Numbered from the stretch's first letter, positions 46,498 to 58,446 are shown. The stretch is 64,000 nt of DNA from Harmothoe impar (GCA_947462335.1 OX381708.1:45945377-46009376), one strand, 5' to 3'. Translations and numbers: made by a program. The notes: a model not told the origin generated them from the sequence alone.

Positions 46498-47242
46498 TTA
46501 ATCATAAAGTTTGTACAATAGAAGGGACAGCACAATGGCAATGTTCACATGGAGTCAAAACACAGCACATACTTAACCCATAGCAGGTCCATGCACAACC
46601 CTCCCTCTTGTCCCTCTGAGTCTGCCCTTTCACCTCATACCCCCACTCCCTCTGCCCGCCTGCCCCCTGACCCCACTTCCTGGGGCTTGAGTGACACCTC
46701 TCCAGGCTTGGCTCCTCCCTGTAAGTTCATAAGTAGCTATAAATCTGTCCGTGCCCGCCCCAAGGACTAATAACACTGCAATACTAAAAATGGAATAGTG
46801 TTCCGCCTTGACACCAGTTGGCGCTGCGGTTGCAGTCTTCTTTCCTCTTCTTACCCCATGTATGGTACGTTTATAACGCTACATGTCCCCAATAAATGCT
46901 AAATCGGATACCTCCATTATTTTTTAACAGTATAACTGCTAAACAGCTCTGAAACAAATGGTATTGTACCATGTAGATCAATTAATCAATAGAGGAGTAT
47001 ATGCCTTTGGCAATCAGACTAAAGACATGCTTCCTCCATCTACCACACGGGGGCAGCATGTGTACCGTCCCCTCCCTGCAGCACCACCTGTCTAGAGGTG
47101 GAGGTGGGTGGTGGTGTCTGGTGGTGGGTGGTGGGAGGAGGGTGGTGGTGTTTCTGACTGATGGGTGTCCACTGTAGGCCACTCCCCGAAAGTTCATAAG
47201 CAGCCATAAAATTCTCCATCACCACCTCCAGCCACCGCTCTC

Positions 47243-47314
47243 TGGTTGGGGCAGAGGTAGAAGTACTATGTGGAAATTGGTTGGGGCAGAGGTAGAAGTA
47301 TTATGTCGAAATAG
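47243..47314. repeat. 35 bp tandem duplication
   Basis: Two units of GGTTGGGGCAGAGGTAGAAG plus 15 bp, differing at two positions. Confidence 0.85.
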
Positions 47315-47327
47315 TTCACGTTGCTTA

Positions 47328-47703
47328 GGCCACTCAAAACAAAAAAAATTGTTTCTCATCACCGAGCAATGAAAAATATGACGAGGGCGTTTTTTATTTA
47401 ATTTTTTTTTTTTTTTTTACTCGGGGCAATTTACATAGGGAGATTTGGACATTTCGCGATCAATTTTCAAATTTTAGTAATTTGGAGTTTATTGATCAGC
47501 AAAAGTTGTAAGAATGCAAGTTACATCTAGCTAATTGCATTGCTGACAGCATAAGCTTTAATTTGATACCAAATTTGCCAATATTTTGGCAATTTTACCA
47601 TGTTTTTCATCAAAAATGTAAAAAAAAAAAAAAAAGTTTTCCCCAAATCATGATTTTTATGATGCGCGCGGTGATGAGAAACAACTTTTTTTTTTGAGTG
47701 GCC
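47328..47703. mobile_element. MITE with TTA target and GGCCACTCAAAA ends
   Basis: TTA flanks both ends (47325-47327, 47704-47706). Terminal inverted repeats of about 35 bp begin GGCCACTCAAAA, pass an A/T run, and include TTGTTTCTCATCACCG. The 376 bp element has no real ORF. The core TGATCAGCAAAAGTTG is similar to TGACCAGCAAAAGGTA in the 22.7 kb element, so the two families are probably related. Confidence 0.8.
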
Positions 47704-50536
47704 TTAGACAGGAGTACGTGCTTATATTCTGTGAGGAATGCTATCTGAGAAATAGCTCTTAGAAAGATATAGAGTGTAGTATATTCAATATACATTTCTC
47801 TATCCCCATCAGCATCGTCTATAACTAGGTTCTGGCAATATGCTTACCAAATGTTTCATGTAAAATCATATGTTCAGAGTATGGGAATAGCTGCCATAGT
47901 AATCAGTAAGTGGCATTCGCATAATTCTTGCCTATAAAACATAGGATTCTAGCACTAAGGATGGAGCACCAAAGATGTACCATTGTTTTACAATTTACAT
48001 GAAGGCATTGTGATTGTCAACCTATTTTGCCTCGACAGAATTAAAGAAAAAAACACTGAGTCGTTGTCATAGGGGATCATGATCCATTATGACCCCAGTA
48101 GCTTTAACAAATACCATATCCCTTCAGGATAGATGGATATGTATTATGGTGTGGTTTTCCCCCCCAATTAATAACGGTAAAATATCGCGAATTTATATCC
48201 ATGACAGTGTAGAATTCCATTTCTTATGGTATATTGCCACTGAATGTGAATTAGGGTGATGTTATGTCTGCCAGAGGGACACAATTGACAACTTTTCATA
48301 GAAGCTGTCCCTGGTTTACATTGTCATTTGTCATATCATGTATCCAGAATGAGGCCAACAGATTATCATAGTTATATCTGAAACTAAGACCTATATCATT
48401 ATAAGTATATTATGAGTATATTTTACCATCATTTTTTGATTCGTGACCTCAAATTAGTCTTGCAAGGCAGGTCTACCCCCATGTCCTTTCCGTGTCTTTG
48501 AACAATGTATTCAAAACCGTGCTTTTCCCCTCGTGCTGCTTCAATTTGTATTTCTCCATTATCATGTAATCCACTATTATATTAAATCCCTCTGGTTCAG
48601 CATTTTTAGGACGCGGTCTTACTTATTAAAGCTCCTAGTTCCAGTGTCCTTACAGTAGGTCTGGGCAGACAATAACCGTGCCTTTAGAAGGGAATAGGGT
48701 ATAACACTAACACGGTGGTGCTGACGGTGTGCCTGTACTCTAGAGCCCGACCCAGACAGATAAATGGACGTATAGACCCGCCGTCAGACCAAGCCACCGT
48801 CAATCATCCGCCTTATCGTCTTTCTATCCTATTTATCCACTAACCAGGCCACTCCCTTTTTTATACACCGCCCTCCGGCCCCGGAACCAGCACGGCAGCC
48901 AGTGCTTGCAAAAGCATAATGAGCTATAAATCCAACATTGGGGGCGTGGCCTTGTCAGAGCTGGTGCCGTAAAGCAGCATGCGCACCCTCTGTGCCATGG
49001 TGGTGGGTGCCGGGGGTAAAGTATATGTACACGAGTCAGGGCCTGAACATGGATAACCACAGGCGGCTTGCAAATGCATAATGCATCGTAAATTCCAAGA
49101 TAGTGTGGGGTTTTGGCAGTTTCCATTTGCACAGGGGCCTCCCCGAAGTCTCTGATTGTGATTTATTGTGATTTATTGGAAGTGTGGGGAGGGGTGGAGG
49201 TGGGGGAGAGATGAATTCAAGGGTTTTGTGATAGACACACTGGATTTATAAAGGTCATATTATGACTATAATTATGCCTTCGGTATCTTCTCCAGTGATA
49301 ACAAGAGCATCAGTATTATGATAAGGGTGGCCTGGTGAGTCGGCCACACTATGAAACACCCATCTGAAATACCACATCTGATTTATGATTTAACCTCGTG
49401 TAGGAATGAAAATATGGTTGAAGTAGATATTGGTGTGTCTTTGGTCACATTCGATGGTCGTGAGAGGGCTGAACATATTGGCAATTGCAGGCTAGTTTTG
49501 GAGGGCTGGTGGCCGCTATGGGGTGGTAGAGAGTGTGTCTTTTCTATTCGTCTTGGGGCAAAAACAGGACAAAAAGCAAATGAAATTCTAGACTATTCTT
49601 GTCGTACTGTAGCATAGAACAGCCGGTTCCAAGGTTACCGTCTGGAGATTATTAATGGTGTCTGGGTCGTAGTTCTGTCCTGGCCCGCCTGATGCCAGCA
49701 GCAGCTCCGTTCTCCGACGATGGCGACATCTGAAGTCCCACAAGCGAATTGCTTTGCAAGGCACAATACATGTATACATGCACTATCCATATCTATTAAA
49801 TCCTATGGTATATCTGTGTGTTTCTAGTCAATACTGTTGTCAATTACTTTGTTTTTATGAGGGGGTGGTGGGGAAAAAAGGACAATAGCGTTGAAGACAC
49901 AGAAATGTTATCATTGGATGTTAAATAAAATTTGTGATAGGATTTCCTAATCCATGATTAAACAGTTTATACCCTGCATGCTCGCTTCTTTGTGAATACA
50001 TCCTCTTATGTCTTATTAAGGACTTATAGTTCTTTATAAATCTCACGAATACCATTATTTAATTTCGCAAAAGTCAAATGCCTTTGTCACTGGGGAAACA
50101 TGTGCAGAGAAAGGACAGTGGACGACTGGAATCATCTCTAACGACAAGAGATGGAGCTTGATGAGGAGAACTCTTTGATGTGGCCTGCGGTCAGCATTTC
50201 TTATTAAAAGATTTTTATTTTCAAGTGTGCATTTGGCCTTTGTTTACCACGAAAATCCTTGCTGGTAACCCAATACTATGCACGGCACGGGGAGTTCAGA
50301 TCTGGGGTCCCGACGGGAGTTATGATAAATAGTTATAATTCCAAATTCTAGGATCAAAAATATATAATTCCAAAGCCAAACTATTTTAAGAATAAACTAA
50401 TCAACAATGCCTCTAGATAATGCCACAAATAGTTTAGCATTGGGGTTGCTGTCGGGGTTAGATATCCTACTTAATTATTGAAAGCCCCCATCGTGAGCCC
50501 CTGGCTGGCGCGCGGTGCCCGAGGCTATGTTGACCT

Positions 50537-50595
50537 ATCTCAGCGGGAGGTCCTGTCATCTCCGCAGGGGGTCTTGTCATCTCAGCAGGGGGTGA
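50537..50595. repeat. Short 21-30 bp tandem repeat (CTGTCATCTC core)
   Basis: GGTCCTGTCATCTCCGCAGG and GGTCTTGTCATCTCAGCAGG are consecutive, with a partial unit before them. It lies just beside a CATAATGAG motif. Confidence 0.7.
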
Positions 50596-50605
50596 AACAG
50601 ATCTC

Positions 50606-50655
50606 CTCATTATGAAGATTCAAGTCGATAAGAGGCAGTGCTGCTCTCTGATTGG
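50606..50655. promoter_or_regulatory. CATAATGAG plus CCAAT module 1
   Basis: On the minus strand a CCAAT box (GCCAATCAGAG) is followed about 33 bp later by CTTGAATCTTCATAATGAGG. The latter 20-mer is shared with the module at 53.26-53.30 kb. The CATAAT core resembles POU-domain sites. The function is inferred. Confidence 0.4.
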
Positions 50656-51620
50656 CTGTTGGCCCGAGTCTAGTTTTAGCCATGTTAGAGCCATGTTAGA
50701 GCAGTGACTTGCATTGGAAGTTATTGCCCCTAGTTTAATTAAGGCTGGCTGACAGTAGGGAGGTCCCAACCTGGGGTTTCTGATCATTTTGCCAGGGCTA
50801 ACTCCAGCATTAATCCAACAAATATTGAACATAGACGGGGCGAAGAGAAAAAAGACAGATGAATTTAGCTTGTTTATTATTAAAGAGATCCTAAACACGT
50901 AGGAATTACCCTGCATGTTGAGCAACCCTCTCCGGAACCCTCTCTAACTCTTTCCAAAAACGTTCATATAGAAAGTCTTGATGCATTAAATGTATTAAGT
51001 GTGTTGGAGATAAACCCCGGAGCACAACACTGAGGGGAGCCGAGGCTGATGTGGGTGGCGTCTCGGTGGCGTCTCCGTGACCTCTCCGAAGAACCCTGAC
51101 CTCCTTCAGTTGCGTCTCCCATCATCCGGGTCACTGCGCACAGCAGGCAAAGGAGCATCTTCTGCCTCATTATGAACTTTCATGTCCTCGTGGGCTCTGA
51201 GTGACAGGCCTTAGCCACACCCCTTAGCCGGGCCCTCAGTAATATCTGGCTGTTCATCAAAAGGTGCTACAGTACTACAGTGTGCTATTAGTAGGGAACA
51301 GGGTTAATTTGGCGTTCTTCCCATACTTATCAAATAAATATTTCTGGATACGACAGTAGTGACTAGTGATTTATTATAGAAACGAGTACCCAATGATATT
51401 GTACTGTCAATGCAAGGTGTCTTCCAGGTGTTTGTGAGAAACACATGTATTTCAACACTTTATTTGTACATTTTGCTTGGTTATAAAGTTGCTAAAATTG
51501 CTCTCGAAATTTGCAAGTTATCTACACCCACCCCCTGCCCACTGAACTAAAACAAAGGGCAGTGGCCATGTGAGATGCAAGACACTACATATCCGTCACA
51601 TTTGGCCTAACAGAAATTCA

Positions 51621-51763
51621 GCCAATCACAGTGCAGAAGATCTGTTCAGATCAGTTGAATATTCATAATGAGCTTGATCCCGCTGTGCCCACCATTCCAC
51701 GACTAAGTGATCTGTCCACACCTTAGGGCTCGGGTTACCAAGCAACCCGTTGCCAAGGTAACC
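51621..51763. promoter_or_regulatory. CCAAT, CATAATGAG and double X-box module
   Basis: It contains GCCAATCACAG at 51621, TTGAATATTCATAATGAG ending at 51672, then two adjacent RFX-type X-boxes: GGTTACCAAGCAACC (51733-51747) and GTTGCCAAGGTAACC (51749-51763). X-boxes bind RFX factors, which control ciliary genes in animals. No coding exon was found beside it. Confidence 0.45.
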
Positions 51764-52528
51764 GTCTCCAAAGTAAACCTTAGGAGGAAGGAGGGTGCTG
51801 GGTGCCTGACCCACTGACCTAGTTTACTTTACCACAAGAGACATTCCTCTGTACAAGGAAATCTGCGGTTAGGTTTACCCAAGGCTCTGATCAACCAAAA
51901 TCTCAAGTATTCTGTGTTTACGAGGGCCCGAGATTTTCTCTTAGTTGAATGGGCATTATTGTCAAAAATCATAAAAATTCAATAACCCTAGAATTTGCTA
52001 CTAGCATCCAATTTGAAAAAAAAAACCACAATATTTTTGGTCATGTTTGGGCTATTTTAGAGTCGAGTTTAGTCTCTACGAGTCAAGGCAGTGGTTTGTG
52101 AGTCGGCAGCTAGCGTCTGTGAGTCAATGTTGTAGTACATTTCAGGCTGGAGTTTAAAAGAAATAAAAGTTAAAATAAAAAATCTGATCTACCTACCCTA
52201 GACATTTAGACCATGTTACATGGAACACACCTTTTCTCTCTTTTTTTGCCTAGAATGGTAAAATCATAATAATATTATGCTGAATCCTGAGGCTTATTCA
52301 ATTCAATTCAAAGCTTTATTTCAGACTCAATTTAAGTACAAAGGGTTGATAATACGGTTGACAATACATGTTATACACACACAAAAAAACAGAATAACTA
52401 GACATGTGACATAGATGCACAATTACAAGAAAACAGTTAAATATGTGGAAGTTATCGTCATTGTTAGTTACAATTCTTGTTAAATGCATATGTATCTGTG
52501 GAAGGGTACTGATATATGTGAGTTATTA

Positions 52529-52990
52529 TCCCGGTCCCCGCACTTTCAACTCTTCTAGACACCATCCTCGTTAGAGAAAACACAGATAATGGGTCATATT
52601 TTCATAACTGCACATGTCAGCGTTTTTCGAAAATAAGGGGTGCTTTTTTCTTATACTATCAGCGTTTTTCAGAAAAAAGGGGTCTTTTCTTCAAGGGGAG
52701 TTTGGGGTTTACACAACATTACCTAGTAACAAAAGTTAACCATAAAGATCAGGTGGTATCTCTTTGGTATTAAATGTGAGCATGTTTATATAGTTATATT
52801 TGTTTTTAATACTCAGGTCAAAGAAATTTGTGTTTTTGTATAATAAGGGGTACTTTTGGGGCCCCCGAAATCAGCGATTTTACTATAAAAAGGGGTACTT
52901 TTTCACTCAAAAATACGTGGAAATGGGGTATATTTAAGATCCATTAACGAGGATGGTGTCAGGTTTGCACTGGGAGTGCGGGGACCGGGG
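52529..52990. mobile_element. 462 bp inverted-repeat element with TTATTA target duplication
   Basis: The left end (CCCGGTCCCCGCACT ... CACCATCCTCGTTA) is mirrored at the right (TAACGAGGATGGTG ... AGTGCGGGGACCGGG). TTATTA lies directly outside both ends (52523-52528 and 52991-52996). The inside has three degenerate copies of TCAGCGTTTTTC followed by AAAARGGGGT. There is no ORF. A diverged right end (GATGGTGT...GGGACCGGGG) occurs at about 13452-13481. The superfamily is unknown. Confidence 0.75.
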
Positions 52991-53219
52991 TTATTATTTC
53001 TATATCGAGCAATATAGTTGGTGATCACACGAAACATGCCGGACACCGGCTATAGCCGTCTAAAAGACTGCCGGTCCAAATGGCTGGTTGGATCTTTGCC
53101 TACTAGTACATCTCAGAAAGAAAGATAAGAAAGGCTGAAGCACGTCTACAGTTATAAGACTGTAGAGTACGGGTTGCCCTCTTGCCTCGCGGGCACACCG
53201 TCTGTACGCTGTGTGTATA

Positions 53220-53345
53220 TCATGAATATTCACGAGCTGCTACGAGCTGCGCTGCCATTGGTCGAGCGGCAGACGCTATCTCTTGAATCTTCATAATGAG
53301 GAAATTTTCACACCTCTCGCGGGAGGTTGACAGGAGGCACGTGCC
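53220..53345 (+). promoter_or_regulatory. Candidate promoter of the 53.46 kb first exon
   Basis: A CCAAT box (CCATTGG at 53255), then TTGAATCTTCATAATGAGG ending at 53301, then CTCTCGCGGGAGG near 53317, all within 250 bp upstream of a good ATG exon. CpG is locally enriched and no TATA box is seen. The module matches those at 50.6 and 51.6 kb. Promoter function is inference. Confidence 0.35.
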
Positions 53346-53461
53346 GACGAGTGAGTAGTGGGGCCGCGCACAGTGGGGGGTGAGCTGATATGGTGGCTGT
53401 GTGTAGGGGAGGTGTGTGTGTGGGGAGCGGGGGGGGGGGGGGGTGGCTGCTGTGTATCAGT

Positions 53462-53510
53462 ATGGATATTCCAGATCAGTTGGCAGATCGTGTTGTCGCT
53501 AAGGCAAAAG
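53462..53510 (+). CDS. Candidate first coding exon (MDIPDQLADRVVAKAK)
   Basis: The ATG at 53462 opens a 16-codon frame M-D-I-P-D-Q-L-A-D-R-V-V-A-K-A-K plus one base, ending at donor AAAAG|GTAAGC (phase 1). Composition and the upstream CCAAT/CpG region suit a first exon. No following exon was found before the LTR element at 54.86 kb, which may lie in its intron. The gene is not recognised. Confidence 0.4.
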
Positions 53511-53701
53511 GTAAGCATCACAGTGTTGGGAAGCATGAGTTATGGGCAAGCATAATGACCTAGATTGATACTAAGGGGTTGGACTGATAACAGCTTTTAT
53601 CAAGTGGCAGGATAGATTAGCGAATCGTCAGTGCATGGAGATAATAAATGCAGTTGATACACACGTGTATATCTAAGACTAATGGGACTGATAGTCAGAT
53701 T

Positions 53702-53707
<6 letters not shown>

Positions 53708-53776
<69 letters not shown>
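53708..53776. repeat. (AT)n microsatellite
   Basis: About 34 TA units. Confidence 0.97.
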
Positions 53777-53779
<3 letters not shown>

Positions 53780-54066
53780 ATTAACGGTGGAGCAATCAAT
53801 ATCATAGCAATAAAAGCTTTAAGCACACTATCTATAAAGTATGTGCCAATGAGCACGGTTTCAGTGTATTTAATTCAAACAATAATGCTGGTCATAGATC
53901 TACTGTTCAAAACACAGATCTAGAGACACGCAGTGCCAGAGGCACGCAGACACTGACATCCAACCCCTCCTCCTCCATGCACTGTCGGGAGGCTGGTGGG
54001 GGTGGGGGCGAGGTGGGGGGTATGGATCTCCATGACTGCAATCTCGGCGTCCTCTGCTCGCCGCCT

Positions 54067-54148
54067 ATTGGCTCAAGGATGGCTTGAAAATGCATAATGA
54101 GCTCCAACACAAACAAAGCTCAGCTGCCGTGACCGTTACCATGGTAAC
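54067..54148. promoter_or_regulatory. CCAAT, CATAATGAG and X-box module
   Basis: ATTGG at 54067, GAAAATGCATAATGAG ending at 54101, and the perfect palindromic X-box GTTACCATGGTAAC at 54135-54148. The order is the same as in the module at 51.62-51.76 kb. RFX-type binding is inferred from the consensus. Confidence 0.45.
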
Positions 54149-54472
54149 CGTGCTATGCCGCCATGAGGATATGCTCAATGGGCCCCGAGGCTAGTCTCCC
54201 TCTCCTTTTATAATGGCGGTGTGTCACTGTGATACCACCCACCCAGCCCCCACTTCCCTGCTCCCTATCCCACTACCATTCAACTTGATAGTCAGGCGTT
54301 TCATTCGATATAGTTATATGATCATTTTCTACAATTTACATTTCTCCATCAGGTCCCGTACAGACGAAAATTACCACAATATATTTTAACAAAGGTCACT
54401 CCTACACCAACACGTGTGTTTTGCTATACACTGTATACGAGGGTTCTTTCTTTGTGGTATCCATGTTCCTTA

Positions 54473-54827
54473 GGCCGTTTTATTTTGATAACTTGGATTA
54501 CGGATCCGCCGCCGAGATTTTTGGCATTTTGCAAAAAAAAAAAAAAGTTTTTTTTTTGTTTCTTTTTACCTTCCCCCTCCGAGATTTTTTTGAGCATTTT
54601 ACCAAAAAAAAAAGGTACATGTTGACCAGCAAAAGGTAGAATGAGGCCTTTCAGATTGGGGATAATTCTTAATAATTATATCTTCATTAGATTGCCCAGA
54701 AATGAGATTTTCCATGCCTTTTTTCTTTTTCTTTTTTTGCCTCTGCCCTTCGGGAAATTTTGTGATTTGCTGCCCCTGTAGGACAGCTCTTTTTTTTTTG
54801 CCTCTGCCCTTCCAAAAAAAGGTGGCC
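54473..54827. mobile_element. MITE with TTA target and GGCC ends, copy 2
   Basis: It is very similar to 22695-23091 in the same orientation and is flanked by TTA (54470-54472, 54828-54830). About 40 bp of the inner right terminal repeat is deleted, leaving only AAGGTGGCC. The left repeat is intact, so mobility is probably lost. Confidence 0.75.
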
Positions 54828-54858
54828 TTAGGCTACCATCTATATTATAGAGTATAAA

Positions 54859-55780
54859 TGTGAAAATATAAGCTTCTCTTGTGTGAGGTGTGTAAGTGAA
54901 TATGTTCCTGCACAGTAATGTATGTGACCTTGATTTGTCTATGAGCCTATCGATAAATGGTTAATAGAGTCCAGTTAGATTCTAGCAGTGCCATTCGAGG
55001 CATTGAGTCAGTTGTAAATATGCGTGCTAGGGTTTATGGTCACTATGAATATATTGCCATTCGAGGCTTCAATGTATAAGTCTCACTTCAAGGTCAATCA
55101 AACTCACTTGCTGAGAGGTACTGTTTTATTATACAAGTCTCCAGTTTAGAGACAAATAGGTATGGTGGTTACATGTAGATATATATATATGAATATATAC
55201 AAGTAATGACACTGAGCCTTAATTCCAAACCTGTGTGTAATGTTAAGGTGGTTCACCCATAGGGCTGACCCTGCACCTTCAGCCACATGTCTCCTGCCCC
55301 AGTCACAAGTCCTCCTGCCGCTGCTCCAGCCACATGTCGTCCTGCCAGGCCCTCACTGCCCAGCTCTCCCTTTGTACGGCTCCTCGTGTCCGTCTCGCTC
55401 CCTGGTGTCGCCTCGTCTCTCCTCCTGTGTTAGCAGGCACGGCCTGTTTTATATGCCCCGTCTCGATGGAGTGACCGGGTGGTGCAATGTGGCCTTCGGT
55501 CATTGGTTAATGGACAACATGTGAGCAGGCGTTGGCAAGGGGAATTGCGACGTGGAACTATGTACGGCATTACGAGTAGGCCCATGATCCCAAGGCACCA
55601 TGCTGGGTAACAATACCCTACGTTCTTGGCCCAGGACCAGGCCAGAGTAAATCCCCAACACACACAAGTGTGTACCGTAAACTCAGTGATTAATAACCAG
55701 TTAAGTTGCACATTATTGAGGCAATTATGAACTGATATCAGACAAGCAGATGTGTAAGATTATTAACCAATCATCTAACA
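54859..55780 (-). repeat. 3' LTR (922 bp)
   Basis: It starts TGTGAAAATA and ends CATCTAACA on the plus strand. It holds the empty TTAA site (...GATTATTAACCAATCATC) used by the MITE in the other LTR. ORFs in it are shared with the other copy and are not genes. Confidence 0.95.
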
Positions 55781-55783
55781 CGA

Positions 55784-55794
55784 CCTCCTTCTCT
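55784..55794 (-). other. Polypurine tract
   Basis: AGAGAAGGAGG on the minus strand, three bases from the 3' LTR; it primes plus-strand DNA synthesis in LTR elements. Confidence 0.75.
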
Positions 55795-56347
55795 AGTTTC
55801 AAGACTCCACTGCTTGACTAAACTGCTGAGTGTCATAGTACCTTATGTGTCGTATGATACCTCTAATATTCTTTTATTGTTGTACATAATATCATCATGG
55901 AATAAACCTTACAGGTTTTATGAGTTGTATCAGAGAATCATCCAGACTTAGTGATACTTCAGTTCATGTCATTGTCATGAGGAAATGTATCTATAATTAT
56001 CCTTTGAGACATAGAAGTATGTCTCCAACATCTTCTAGACTATGGGTTATATAATGTTATATAATGTCAATATTAAGTGTGGATCCTCTTCATCTGGTTG
56101 TACAGTTTGTGACTCTTTTGGTGGGATATAATTGGCTGTCATTGCTATAGGAGACCTCTGAGTCTTAATAACCTCCTCAAGTATCAATGTCCATGGTATA
56201 GGAGCTTAAACTGTTCATAATGTATGGCAGCCCACATGATGGTCATAAAGAAATGAGTCTCTTACACTGCTTGCTAAAGCAGTCACAGTAGCGCATTGTC
56301 CCTTTGTGCACTTCAATGTTGATTATTTGCTACCTCTATTGAGATAG

Positions 56348-56446
56348 CCTGGATGTTGATGTGGCCCGGATGTTGAAGTAACCCGGATGTTGATGTAGCC
56401 CGGATGTTGGAGTAGCCTGGATGTTGATGTAGCCCGGATGTTGACC
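56348..56446. repeat. 17 bp tandem repeat (CCCGGATGTTGATGTAG)
   Basis: Five full units and a partial sixth, with a few substitutions. Confidence 0.9.
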
Positions 56447-56716
56447 AACATCCTTTACTGTGGGTCATCTCCCACCTAGCTTGACTCAGACTCGAACACT
56501 CCCCTCCACGGCGCCGCATTGTTTCTTGCGGCTGACACATGGTGGCCTCGGTGGGAATAGAAGGGGTGTCGGGGAAATTGATTATTTTGACATTGATATG
56601 TGATATCTATGTTATTTATCATACTATTATTTCTGGCAGGGCATTATTTTTGAAATTTTGACTCTTTCATGATGGATAATGGGCTGAGCATTATATTCAC
56701 AATTGATCCCTGATCA

Positions 56717-56757
<41 letters not shown>

Positions 56758-57273
56758 CATTATTAATATTTATCAAATTTTCTTTCTTTCTTTATATATA
56801 TATATATATATTTTTTAAACTTTCTTCCATCTTTCTTTGATCTTCTAGCATTACTGAATAACTTTCTGTCATAGCTAGGAACTTTATTGTTTCTCTAACA
56901 GCTGCGCTAACAAAATACATATCCCTATGTATATTAATAACTATAGTAAGTAACTAGACAAACTATTCCAATCCTGGATGTTGATGTAGCCCGGATGTTG
57001 ACCAACATCCTTTACTGTGGGTCATCTCCCACCTAGCTTGACTCAGACTCGAACACTCCCCTCCACGGCGCCGCATTGTTTCTTGCGGCTGACACATGGT
57101 GGCCTCAGTGGGAATAGAAGGGGTGTCGGGGAAATTGATTATTTTGACATTGATATGTGATATCTATGTTATTTATCATACTATTATTTCTGGCAGGGCA
57201 TTATTTTTGAAATTTTGACTCTTTCATGATGGATAATGGGCTGAGCATTATATTCACAATTGATCCCTGATCA

Positions 57274-57312
<39 letters not shown>

Positions 57313-57527
57313 CATTATTAATATTTATCAAATTTTCTTTCTTTCTTTATATATATATATATATATTTTTTAAACTTTCTTCCATCTTTCTTTGATCTTC
57401 TAGCATTACTGAATAACTTTCTGTCATAGCTAGGAACTTTATTGTTTCTCTAACAGCTGCGCTAACAAAATACATATCCCTATGTATATTAATAACTATA
57501 GTAAGTAACTAAACAAACTATTCCAAT
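56416..57527. repeat. 557 bp tandem duplication
   Basis: Units 56416-56972 and 56973-57527 differ by only two substitutions seen by eye and a T-run of 35 against 33. The left edge falls exactly on a 17 bp repeat unit, and the junction shares CCTG. Each unit holds a long T-run and a (TA)n tract. Confidence 0.93.
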
Positions 57528-58323
57528 CCTGAACCCTAACCGTACTAACCAAAAACATAGGCACTAAAGATACAATTGTCCATACTCACCATTTTTTGTC
57601 ATTCAATTTACAGTGATGTAGGGTCTAGCACTAAGGTTCACCTACCCAGGGCCATAAACCGTTGTGATACCTGTGAGATGACTGCCGATGGAGTCGCTGC
57701 ATATTGTCTCTTCCTGCACATAAGGGGGGGGGGGGGTTTGATGACCAACTTGTCGGAGGGAACGCTGACAGAAACCTCTGAAGATGGCAATCTGATAATT
57801 ACAACATGGCACAATCACAGCAAAGTACAAAGACACACATCCAGCTACAATAAGCAGATTCACATGAGGCCTTAAAGTAATCTCAACTTCCCAAGCTCCT
57901 CGTCGAATCTACAGGAGTCATCAGGCACCCTGCCAAATGATGAGCTGAGGTGACCTAAACAGAGGTTAATTTTGTTTCCAACCCATGATTTCCAGAAAAA
58001 ATCCTAAATTGTGGATATAACACTATATGCAGTCAGCCTAACCAGGCTTTTTCATTTCATCTGGACAGTCCACTGTCATATAAACACTGCTCATGCACCG
58101 ATAACCAAAATTTCTACTACTATGTGGCCTTTATTTAATTTTGAGACATGTATTAAATGGGTTCAAAAATGGATGTAACAAAAATGTCAATGCCAGAATT
58201 TCACAGTTCATTAAGTTTTTGCCATTTTTCAGTCCTGAAAGAGTCAGTGGGTTGAGTGATCAAGTCAACCCCCAGTAAGCACCATGAGCCACATAGTGTA
58301 ATTAAAGGCCATCAGTGTTTATA

Positions 58324-58446
58324 CCACAGTGCTTATTCAATGCTATCTTCAGCATATTCACCATAATTCCCTCGATTATGGACTATGCCACAGTGCTTAT
58401 TCAATGCTATCTTCAGCATACTCACCATAATTCCTCGATTATGGAC
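58324..58446. repeat. 64 bp tandem repeat, two units
   Basis: CCACAGTGCTTATTCAATGC and the next 44 bp repeat at 58388, nearly identical. Confidence 0.9.

Noticed and set aside
49351..49617. 88-codon plus-strand ORF
   Set aside because: No domain, no splice context, length expected by chance.
52290..52450. TTCAATTCAAAGCTTTATTTC-type sequence resembling a non-LTR 3' tail
   Set aside because: Suggestive only; no ORF, no clear end and no duplication.
55240..55524. 94-codon ORF repeated at 63058-63342
   Set aside because: It lies inside both LTRs and on the opposite strand to gag; conservation reflects recent LTR duplication.
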